Shown piece by piece: positions 57,515 through 64,000 of a stretch of DNA of 64,000 nt. A program made the translations under genes and the position numbers. This DNA is from Rhizobiales bacterium 65-79. Its GTDB lineage: Bacteria > Pseudomonadota > Alphaproteobacteria > Rhizobiales > Rhizobiaceae. The notes beneath the pieces are model-generated. The model saw only the letters and a program-made list of their open reading frames with translations. It ran no database searches and was not told the DNA's origin. Within the stretch, counting starts at the first letter, position 1; each line of letters opens with the position of its first letter. Location of the stretch: the NCBI GenBank assembly GCA_001896885.1, contig MKRJ01000016.1:32232-96231 (forward strand), in the 5' to 3' direction.

Positions 57515-58048
57515 ATGCTGCCGCGGGCGCGGATGAACAGGTCACAAGGAACGGACGGGGCCGCCTTCTGGGGTTTTTCGCTCGAGCTCTATGGGGCCCC
57601 GGATGTCGCGCCCGCATGTCTGAAGCTGCAGGACGCGTGGGGAGCCGACGTGAACGTCGTCCTGCTCCTGCTATGGGTCGCGCTGGATGGGCGCATCCTC
57701 GGCAAGGACGAACTGACGGCGATCGACCAATCCGTCCGGAACTGGCGCGACGACGTGATCCGCCCCATCCGCAACGTCCGCCGGGCGTTGAAGGACCGCC
57801 GGTGGCCGGCGGAGCGGGAGCAGGAGGAACTGAGGAGCAGGATCAAGGACGTCGAACTCGAAAGCGAGCGCGTCGCGCAGAAGCTGCTGCTTCAGGCGCT
57901 GCACCAATGTCCCCCTCCGCCGTCGGCGGAAGCGCCTCGCCGGGCGGCAAGACGGAATCTTGCCGAATATGCGGCCTTTCTCGGCCGCACGTTTCCGCCC
58001 GAGGCGGAGCGGGCGATCCTGGCGGCGTTCGATCAACTCTCGGCCTAG
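57515..58048 (+). CDS. TIGR02444 (DUF2390) family protein
   Basis: A 177-residue protein. It has the block FWGFSLELYGAPDVAPACLKLQDAWGADVN and then LLLLWVALDGR, which mark the TIGR02444 family. The rest is charged helix. An ATG at 57533 (MNRSQGTDGAAF) is an equally good start. Its last four bases overlap the stop of the convergent ornithine-cyclodeaminase-family gene. Function unknown. Confidence 0.8.
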   Translation: MLPRARMNRSQGTDGAAFWGFSLELYGAPDVAPACLKLQDAWGADVNVVLLLLWVALDGRILGKDELTAIDQSVRNWRDDVIRPIRNVRRALKDRRWPAEREQEELRSRIKDVELESERVAQKLLLQALHQCPPPPSAEAPRRAARRNLAEYAAFLGRTFPPEAERAILAAFDQLSA

Positions 58049-59022
58049 AGTTCGACGTCGACGCCGAGCCCGCGTTCCCGGGCCGCCAGCAGGCAATGAT
58101 GGGCGCAGGCGAGGTCCTGTGCGGCGATGCCGAGCGAGCGATAGAGGGTGATCTCGTCCCGGCCGCCGCGCCCGGGCGCGGCACCGGCCAGAACCTCGCC
58201 GATCTCGGCGCGGACATGGTCGCGGGTGACAAGGCCCTTGTCCATGGCCTCGATCACTTCTCCGGCCTGGGCGAAGGTCGAGGGGCGGTAATCTACATAG
58301 AGCGCCGATCCGGCGACCAGCGCCGCATCGATCTCGCGCTTCGAAGGGATGGAAGCGCCGACGACGTTGATGTGGGTGCCCGGCGCAATCCAGTCGCCGA
58401 AGAGGATCGGCTCGGCGGCGGAGGTGACCGTGCAGACGATGTCGGCTCCGCCGACGGCGGCCCGCACGTCCGTGCCCGAGCCGAACGACAAGGCGGGAAA
58501 ACGCAAGCGTGCACGCTCGACGAAGGCGGCGGCCTTTTCGGCATGCCTGCCGACGATCCGGATCTCGGCGATGGCGCGGACGGCCATCATGGCATCGAGA
58601 TGATGTTCGGCCTGTTCGCCGGTGCCGATGACGGCAAGTACTTTAGAATCCTCGCGGGCGAGCACCCTTGTCGCGACGGCGCTGGCGGCGGCGGTGCGTA
58701 TCGCGGTCAGGAGGCCGGCATTCATCATCGCCACGGCCGAGCCATGTTTGGGCTCGAAGAGAACGATCGCGCCCTGGTGCGATGAATAGCCGGCGGCCGG
58801 ATTGTCCGGGAAGAGGCTGACGAGCTTGACGCCGTGGCAGACGGGATCCCGCATCGCGCCCGGCATGATTCCCATCCTGTTGGATCCGCCCGCCTCCATG
58901 GTCGAGCGGAGGGGAAGCGTCGCCTTGCCGGCCGATACCGCGATCATGGCCCGCTCGATCACATCGATCGCCGTTTCCATGGGCAGCAGGGCGGCAATGT
59001 CCTTCTCGGAAAGAACGATCAT
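58045..59022 (-). CDS. Ornithine cyclodeaminase / mu-crystallin family protein
   Basis: A 325-residue NAD(P)-dependent enzyme. The Rossmann motif is VLAVIGTGEQAEHHLDAM, and MLLPM-type N-terminus and GIMPGAMRD precede it. The family includes ornithine cyclodeaminase, ketimine reductases and alanine dehydrogenases, so the exact reaction is open. The ATG at 59022 is the family-like start; a GTG-type start to 59079 is possible. It follows the ABC permease by 90 bases and is probably last in that operon, suggesting it acts on the imported compound. Confidence 0.83.
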   Translation of the reverse strand: MIVLSEKDIAALLPMETAIDVIERAMIAVSAGKATLPLRSTMEAGGSNRMGIMPGAMRDPVCHGVKLVSLFPDNPAAGYSSHQGAIVLFEPKHGSAVAMMNAGLLTAIRTAAASAVATRVLAREDSKVLAVIGTGEQAEHHLDAMMAVRAIAEIRIVGRHAEKAAAFVERARLRFPALSFGSGTDVRAAVGGADIVCTVTSAAEPILFGDWIAPGTHINVVGASIPSKREIDAALVAGSALYVDYRPSTFAQAGEVIEAMDKGLVTRDHVRAEIGEVLAGAAPGRGGRDEITLYRSLGIAAQDLACAHHCLLAARERGLGVDVEL

Positions 59023-59112
59023 CGAACGGCTCTTGTCGGTGCAACGGCCCTGGATAACAGCATCACCGTCCAGGGTCACCTGCCGGCAGGCCCCGGGAGG
59101 GCTAATGCAGGG

Positions 59113-59880
59113 TCATCGCCATTTCAGCAGGCGCGCCTCGATCGCGGTCATCCCCCAGGTGATCAGCACGCCGACCAGCGCCAGAAGGATGATGATGCCC
59201 AGCACGCCGTCGGTGTTGAAGCTCGCCGCCATCAGCTCCAGCGTCCCGCCGAGGCCATGCTCCGAGGCGATGATCTCGCCGCCGATGACGCCGAGCAGGG
59301 AGAAGACCAGACCGAGCCTGAGGCCGTTGAAGATAACCGGAACCGCGCTCGGCAGGGTGAATTTGTAGAAGATCTGGCCGCGGCTCGCGCCGAGCGTTTC
59401 GGCGATGGTGATGTGGTCGGGATTGACGCCACGGCCGCCGGCGACCGTGTTGGTGAGCACGATGAAGAAGGTCAGCGAGAAGCCGATGGCGACCTTCGAG
59501 CCGATGCCGAGGCCGAACCAGATGAGGAAGAGCGGGACCAGCGCGATGCGCGGCATGGAATTCAGCGCCAGGACGATCGGCCCGAACACCGCTTCCAGAT
59601 TGGGCCGCGTCACGAAAAGCATCCCGATCAGGATGCCGGCGACGCTGCCGCTGGTGAACGCCAGCACCGTCGCGACGATGGTATAGCCGAAATCGACCAG
59701 CAGACTGCCGGTGACGAATATCTCCTGGTAGAGGAACTCCGCGATCCCGCTCGGGCGGCCGAACAGAACCGGCGCGAGGTGGCCGGCGCGCGCCGCCCAC
59801 TCCCAGGCGCTGAAGAAGAGCACGAGCACGACGATACGCACGGCCCAGATCAGCCATCGCGGCCAGGTAACGCCCGTCAT
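59113..59880 (-). CDS. ABC transporter permease, NitT/TauT type
   Basis: A 255-residue permease with about six helices and the family cytoplasmic loop AETLGASRGQIFYKFTLPSAVP. The ATG at 59880 overlaps the stop of the ATPase gene by four bases, so translation is coupled. It pairs with the ATPase and the SsuA/TauA-type binding protein upstream. Confidence 0.87.
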   Translation of the reverse strand: MTGVTWPRWLIWAVRIVVLVLFFSAWEWAARAGHLAPVLFGRPSGIAEFLYQEIFVTGSLLVDFGYTIVATVLAFTSGSVAGILIGMLFVTRPNLEAVFGPIVLALNSMPRIALVPLFLIWFGLGIGSKVAIGFSLTFFIVLTNTVAGGRGVNPDHITIAETLGASRGQIFYKFTLPSAVPVIFNGLRLGLVFSLLGVIGGEIIASEHGLGGTLELMAASFNTDGVLGIIILLALVGVLITWGMTAIEARLLKWR

Positions 59881-60734
59881 GCCGTCAATCCTTCCTCGAG
59901 CCTCGCCCATACTTCCGCATAGATGCGGTGGAACAGGGGGTCCTTCTGCAGCGCGCGCACGGAGCGCGGGCGTTCAAGCGGAATATCGATGTCGGCGATG
60001 ATTCGCGCCGGGCGTGGACTCATGACGACGACGCGGTCCGACATCGACACCGCCTCGCTGAGATCGTGGGTGATGAACACGACCGTCCGCTTCTGCTGCT
60101 GCCAAAGGCCGAGCAGGACATCCTCCAGCTGCAGCTTGGTCTGTGCATCGAGCGCGCCGAAAGGCTCGTCCATCAGCAGGATCGGGCTGTCGAGCGCGAA
60201 GGTGCGGGCGAGCGCGACGCGCTGGCGCATGCCCTGGCTCAGGGCCTTCGGATAGGTGTCCTCGAAGCCCTTCAGCCCCACCCTATCGAGCAATTCACGC
60301 GCGTGCGTCCGTCTTTCGCCCGCGGGCACGCCGCGGATCTCGGCGCCCAGTTCCGCGTTGCCGAGCGCCGTGCGCCACGGGCTCAGCGCATCCCGCGCCA
60401 GCATGTAGGCGATGTCGCGATTGCCTTTCCTCGGCGGCTTGCCGCCGACGAGCATGGTGCCGCGCGCGACCTCGGCCGGCAAAAGGCCGGCGGCGAGGTT
60501 CAGAAGCGTGGTCTTGCCGCAGCCGCTCGGCCCGACGATCGAGACGAATTCGCCGGCCTTGATCTCCAGCGAAACGTCATCGACCACCAGGAGCCTGGCG
60601 GCATCGAACTCGATGGAGACCCGGTCGATCAGGATCGAGCCGGCGCCATGCGCGGCCGGCCCCGTCACCGCCGGCCGCGGTCTGCCCGCAGCAGCGGCAC
60701 CGTCAACGTCCGTCGCCAGGGGGTGTGTCGCCAT
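59877..60734 (-). CDS. ABC transporter ATP-binding protein, NitT/TauT type
   Basis: A 285-residue ATPase. Walker A is GPSGCGKTT, the signature ALSQGMRQRVALART (a Q replaces the usual second G of LSGGQ, common in this subfamily), and Walker B ILLMDEPFGALDA. A 35-residue alanine- and proline-rich leader precedes the cassette. It follows the binding-protein gene after 84 bases. Confidence 0.88.
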   Translation of the reverse strand: MATHPLATDVDGAAAAGRPRPAVTGPAAHGAGSILIDRVSIEFDAARLLVVDDVSLEIKAGEFVSIVGPSGCGKTTLLNLAAGLLPAEVARGTMLVGGKPPRKGNRDIAYMLARDALSPWRTALGNAELGAEIRGVPAGERRTHARELLDRVGLKGFEDTYPKALSQGMRQRVALARTFALDSPILLMDEPFGALDAQTKLQLEDVLLGLWQQQKRTVVFITHDLSEAVSMSDRVVVMSPRPARIIADIDIPLERPRSVRALQKDPLFHRIYAEVWARLEEGLTA

Positions 60735-60818
60735 GGTGGCTCGCCTTTGTTGCGGCCCCCTGACGTCGCGGCGGCCGGATGGCTATGATCGATCCATCGG
60801 AAGATCGGGAAGCACGCC

Positions 60819-61859
60819 TCAGGGCGCCTTGTCCCAGACGATCCTGGAGACATCGACAGGTTTGTCCAGCATCTTGTGCGCCACGGCGAAATCGATGGCG
60901 GTCTTGATCCCCTCCCGATTGACGTGCAGGTCGGAGCTGTATTTCGAGACGGAATTCGCGATCCAGTCGTGGACAAGCTGGTCCGGGTTCGGAACGCCCT
61001 TCACCGTCAGCGAGGATTTATAGAGCGAGACGAGCTCGTCGAGATTTTTCGGGTCCTGCATCCAGGCGGCCGCGTCCCTCATGGCGGCATAGTAGGCCGC
61101 CATCAGCTTCGGATTGCCGTCGGCGAATTCGCGCCTCGTCACGAACATGACGCCGGAGGCCGCTTCATCACGGAAAAGCTGCGGCCCCTCTCCCTTGCGC
61201 ATGTCGACGATGATATCGCAGGCCTTGGTCGCGGCGCATAGCTCCGCCGCCGGGCTGAAGGTGACGGCGGCGTCGATCTGCCTGCCGACGACCATCGACG
61301 TATAGGCCGTCTGCGGTCCGCCGACGCCGATCACCGTGACGTCCTTCGGATCGACGCCGGCATCCTTGAGCATGACATCGAGATAGACCTCGCCCGCCGC
61401 GCCGCGCGCCGGAACGCCGACTGTCCGCCCCTTGAGGTCGCCCATGACGGCGGGATAGCCCTGGGCTCTGTGCGGCAGCGGCACGTCGGAGCGGGCCGCG
61501 ACAAACAGCACCGCGCGCGGCAGCGAGACGCCCGCGATCACGAGGTCGGACCCCGCATTGATCGCGGAAGCGGTCATTTCGATGCCGCCCTGCGCAATGT
61601 CGAGCGATCCGCCGACGACGGCCTGGACGGCGGTCAGCGCGCTCGGGATGCTCACCAGTTCACAATGGAAATTGTACTTCTCGCAGAACCCCTTCCGGGC
61701 CGCGACGAAGGCATGCATGTTGCCCACCGAGCCCTTGAAATGATGGATCAGGATCGTCTCGCCATTGGCGCGCGGCGCCTGCGCGGCAGCCGGAGCGGCC
61801 ATTCCCAGGGAGAGCCCCATGATCGCCATGGCCAGGCAGCGAGCGAATATACCGTGCAT
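60819..61859 (-). CDS. ABC transporter substrate-binding protein, NMT1/SsuA-like
   Basis: A 346-residue periplasmic protein with signal peptide MHGIFARCLAMAIMGLSLGM, cut near AAAQA. The mature part has FVAARKGFCEKYNF and IAQGGIEMTASAINAGSDLVIAG, as in aliphatic sulfonate, nitrate, taurine and pyrimidine-precursor binding proteins. The ligand cannot be read from the sequence. The ATG at 61859 has GGGAGGAAGA upstream. It is first in the operon SBP-ATPase-permease-cyclodeaminase, next to a candidate MarR operator. Confidence 0.87.
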   Translation of the reverse strand: MHGIFARCLAMAIMGLSLGMAAPAAAQAPRANGETILIHHFKGSVGNMHAFVAARKGFCEKYNFHCELVSIPSALTAVQAVVGGSLDIAQGGIEMTASAINAGSDLVIAGVSLPRAVLFVAARSDVPLPHRAQGYPAVMGDLKGRTVGVPARGAAGEVYLDVMLKDAGVDPKDVTVIGVGGPQTAYTSMVVGRQIDAAVTFSPAAELCAATKACDIIVDMRKGEGPQLFRDEAASGVMFVTRREFADGNPKLMAAYYAAMRDAAAWMQDPKNLDELVSLYKSSLTVKGVPNPDQLVHDWIANSVSKYSSDLHVNREGIKTAIDFAVAHKMLDKPVDVSRIVWDKAP

Positions 61860-61944
61860 GTCTTCCTCCCCAGGACAAGCCGTCTCGGACGTACGGCATC
61901 GGCGAGGCACAGACGACGCCAGGCGCGGCCCGTATCCTCCCAAT

Positions 61945-61964
61945 TAGATGTGATCACTACCATA
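61945..61964. promoter_or_regulatory. Candidate MarR operator, copy 1
   Basis: TAGATGTGATCACTACCATA, containing the 8-bp palindrome GTGATCAC, lies between the divergent binding-protein and hydrolase genes. The same 20 bases occur, inverted, at 63815-63834. Confidence 0.65.
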
Positions 61965-62075
61965 ATGGTTGGATTCCAACGGGTCAAATGTTAAATCCGG
62001 ACGCTTGCCGCGAAGATGGCGAGTCGCATGGAGCGCGCCGGCGATGATCGCCGGCCGATTTGGAGGAGACCGGAT

Positions 62076-63296
62076 TTGAACAGTCAGCCGCTTGCCCGGC
62101 CCGAAGAGGTGGGCCTTTCCTCCGAGCGCCTCGGCCGTGTGACGGGCTGGATGCGGCGCCAGATCGACAGCGGCCGGCTGGCGGGGATCGAGGTGCTCGT
62201 CGCCCGGCGCGGCAAGGCGGCGTTCCATCATTGCGAGGGCATGGCCGATATCGCGCGCGGCCGGCCGGTCACGCCGGCGACGCTCTACCGTCTCTATTCG
62301 ATGAACAAGTCGCTGACCTCAGCCGCCGTGATGATGCTTTACGAGGAAGGCCATTTCCAGCTCGACGATCCGATCTCACGGTTCATCCCGGATTTCTCGG
62401 GGCAGCGCGTATGGTCCGGCGGCGGTTTCGGCGCGACGCAGAGCGAGCCCGCCTTGCGCGACATCACCTTCCGGGATCTCCTGACGCATACTTCCGGCCT
62501 CACCTATGGCTTCATGCAGGCGAACCCGGTCGATGCGATGTACCGGGAGCAGAATATCGACCGGCTCGGCCTCGAAATGTCGCTTACGGAGTTCGTTGGG
62601 AAAGTCGCGAAGCTGCCGCTGGTCGCCCAGCCCGGTACGCGCTGGAACTATTCCGTCTCGACCGATGTCCTGTGTCGATTGATCGAGGTCATGTCCGGGC
62701 GGCCGTACGATGCCTTCCTGACGGAGCGCCTCCTGAAGCCGCTCGGCATGGAAGACACCACTTTCAACGTTTCGTCCGACAGGATCGACCGCCTCTCGGC
62801 CTGCTATGCGCCCGGCCCCGACGGCCGCCCCGAATTGCAGGACGATCCGGCGACGAGCCGCTTCGCGGGCCCGCTCAAGACGCCCTTCGGGGGTGCGCTG
62901 GTCTCGACCGCGAGCGACTATATGCGCTTCTGCCAGTTCCTGCTCTCCAAGGGGGCGTGCGGCGGCACGCATCTGCTCGGCCGCAAGACGGTGGAACTGA
63001 TGATGATGAACCATCTGGGGGGCGATCTGGCGGCGATGGGGCAGCCCCGCTTCGCCGAAAGCACCTTCCACGGCATCGGCTTCGGCCTTGGCTTCTCGGT
63101 GCTGATCGATCCGACCAGAGCCCAGATCGTCGGCAGCCCCGGCGAATGCGGCTGGGGAGGCATGGCGAGCACCGCCTACTGGGTCGATCCGGCCGAGGAC
63201 CTGGCCGTCGTGATGATGGCCCAGCTCATTCCCTCTTCGCGCTACCCCCTCAGGCGCGAGCTGCGCGTGCTCACTTACCAGGCGATTGTCGACTAG
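62076..63296 (+). CDS. Serine hydrolase, beta-lactamase/class C fold
   Basis: A 406-residue cytosolic hydrolase with no signal peptide. The nucleophile motif SMNK has serine 75 and lysine 78, and tyrosine 192 lies in RWNYSVSTD; the C-terminal block GWGGMASTAYWVDP corresponds to the third active-site element. I chose a TTG at 62076 because GGAGGAG lies seven bases upstream; the frame continues to 62016 with an ATG that lacks a site. Such enzymes are esterases, amidases or peptidases as often as lactamases. It is divergent from the ABC operon and its 3' end overlaps the marR end by 26 bases. Confidence 0.85.
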   Translation: MNSQPLARPEEVGLSSERLGRVTGWMRRQIDSGRLAGIEVLVARRGKAAFHHCEGMADIARGRPVTPATLYRLYSMNKSLTSAAVMMLYEEGHFQLDDPISRFIPDFSGQRVWSGGGFGATQSEPALRDITFRDLLTHTSGLTYGFMQANPVDAMYREQNIDRLGLEMSLTEFVGKVAKLPLVAQPGTRWNYSVSTDVLCRLIEVMSGRPYDAFLTERLLKPLGMEDTTFNVSSDRIDRLSACYAPGPDGRPELQDDPATSRFAGPLKTPFGGALVSTASDYMRFCQFLLSKGACGGTHLLGRKTVELMMMNHLGGDLAAMGQPRFAESTFHGIGFGLGFSVLIDPTRAQIVGSPGECGWGGMASTAYWVDPAEDLAVVMMAQLIPSSRYPLRRELRVLTYQAIVD

Positions 63297-63774
63297 CGGT
63301 CGCCGGCGCGCCTTTCAGCGCTTCCGATTCCTCCAGCAATTTCTCCGCCTCGGCCTGGAGCCGCTCGAGGCATTCGATGAAAAGGTCGCCTGCGCCGTCG
63401 GGCAAGCAGGCCATCAGCCTCTCCTGCCGCCAGGTCGACACCGCCAGCACGGCCTCGTGCTTCTTTCGACCCTCCTCCGTCAGCGTCAGGAGGGTGCGAC
63501 GCCTGTCGCGCTCGTCGGGCGTTCCGCAGACATAGCCCCTCCGTCTCAGGCTGTCCGCCGAGAGGCCGATCCAGCCCTTGTCCGTCGCCAGGATGCGGCT
63601 GATCTCGCGCGCCGTGGTGGGCTCGGAATAGGCGACGACCGACAGGACCCGCCACTCGGGAAGCGTCAGGCCGAACTCGTCGCGATAGCGCCGGCTGGAA
63701 TAGAGGCCAAGCGTGTTCGACAGCTTCAACACGCGAGAGGTCACGAAACTGATGACGGAATCGGGCTTCTTCAT
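63271..63774 (-). CDS. MarR-family transcription regulator
   Basis: A 167-residue winged-helix regulator. The recognition part is AREISRILATDKGWIGLSADSLRRRGYV, with the wing DERDRRRTLLTLTEEG. It is divergent from the SMP-30 gene; the 20-bp repeat at 63815-63834 sits between them and another copy sits at 61945. It is a likely repressor of both divergent promoter regions. Its 3' end overlaps the end of the hydrolase gene. Confidence 0.87.
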   Translation of the reverse strand: MKKPDSVISFVTSRVLKLSNTLGLYSSRRYRDEFGLTLPEWRVLSVVAYSEPTTAREISRILATDKGWIGLSADSLRRRGYVCGTPDERDRRRTLLTLTEEGRKKHEAVLAVSTWRQERLMACLPDGAGDLFIECLERLQAEAEKLLEESEALKGAPATASRQSPGK

Positions 63775-63814
63775 GCGCGGGATTTAGCAGTTGACGCCGT
63801 GCCCGATCAACCCA

Positions 63815-63834
63815 TATGGTAGTGATCACATCTA
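63815..63834. promoter_or_regulatory. Candidate MarR operator, copy 2
   Basis: TATGGTAGTGATCACATCTA, the exact inverse of the copy at 61945-61964, 20 bases ahead of the SMP-30 start and 41 bases ahead of marR. Identity over 20 bases in two separate intergenic regions is unlikely by chance. Confidence 0.7.
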
Positions 63835-63853
63835 TTTTGCATGGGGAGGAGAG

Positions 63854-64000
63854 ATGCAGCCGGATGTCGTTTGCATCACCCCCGAGCGGAACGATCTGGG
63901 TGAATCGCTTTATTGGGATGCCGACGGCGCCATCCTCTACTGGATCGACGCCTGGAAGACGGTGGTCCACGCCTACGATCCCGCGACCGGCGACATGCGC
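63854..64000 (+). CDS. SMP-30/gluconolactonase family protein, 5' end only
   Basis: The first 49 codons of a gene cut by the window edge. The start MQPDVVCITPERNDLGESLYWD and then ILYWIDAWKTVVHAYDPATG resemble the first propeller blade of SMP-30/gluconolactonase enzymes, which hydrolyse sugar lactones and related esters. The ATG has GGGGAGGAGAG upstream. It is probably controlled by the divergent MarR gene. Confidence 0.75.
   Translation, partial: MQPDVVCITPERNDLGESLYWDADGAILYWIDAWKTVVHAYDPATGDMR

Overview
The window is GC-rich chromosomal DNA from an alphaproteobacterium, most likely order Hyphomicrobiales (Rhizobiales). The evidence is the gene order hemE-hemJ-rho-mnmE-mnmG-rsmG-parA-parB-holA, the PhyR/NepR/EcfG general stress locus, the heme operon carrying alphaproteobacterial Mic60 and HemY-type TPR proteins, and half-size XylG. 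I cannot name a genus. No rRNA, tRNA, CRISPR array, insertion sequence or prophage was seen, and coding density is high with no gene-free stretch above 300 bases.

Region 1 (1-11.1 kb) is the chromosome-partition neighbourhood: hemE (3' end), hemJ, rho, a thioredoxin-fold DUF255 protein, mnmE, mnmG, rsmG, parA, parB, holA and a YggT-family protein. Three near-perfect parS sites lie between mnmE and mnmG and inside rsmG. Region 2 (11.2-16.5 kb) is a cyclohexanecarboxylate degradation cluster: aliB-aliA (dehydrogenase, CoA ligase), badH-badI (dehydrogenase, ring-opening hydrolase) and a MarR-type badR. A shared palindrome lies in both promoter regions. The hydratase badK is not present.

Region 3 (16.5-26 kb) is a general stress response island. 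It holds ecfG-nepR, phyR, an HWE histidine kinase, a FAT GUY-type single-domain response regulator, a Crp/Fnr regulator and a set of small envelope proteins. Eight sequences matching GGAAC-N16-CGTT sit upstream of these genes, twice as back-to-back divergent pairs, so the island appears to contain both the EcfG regulatory core and several of its targets.

Region 4 (26-36 kb) has two transport systems: a xylose-type ABC transporter (xylF-xylH-xylG) with a divergent ROK regulator and a perfect inverted repeat between them, and pstS-pstC-pstA-pstB-phoU-phoB with a Pho box ahead of pstS. Both operons carry a strong hairpin right after the binding-protein gene. No phoR is present; a 1538-residue hybrid kinase with seven PAS domains lies just upstream of pstS. 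Region 5 (36-43 kb) continues with that kinase, a cyclic-nucleotide-binding-fold protein, an OmpR-type response regulator and an L,D-transpeptidase.

Region 6 (43-53.4 kb) is core metabolism: EVE and YciI proteins, gpsA, tsaD, and divergently hemC-hemD-mic60-hemY, followed by a TerB-like protein, an MFS exporter and a small membrane protein. Region 7 (53.4-64 kb) is accessory catabolism. An NCS2 permease, a UbiD-family decarboxylase and a LysR regulator form one candidate operon. A NitT/TauT-type ABC transporter with an ornithine-cyclodeaminase-family protein, a divergent beta-lactamase-fold hydrolase, a MarR regulator and the start of an SMP-30 gene form another unit, linked by two identical 20-bp candidate operators.
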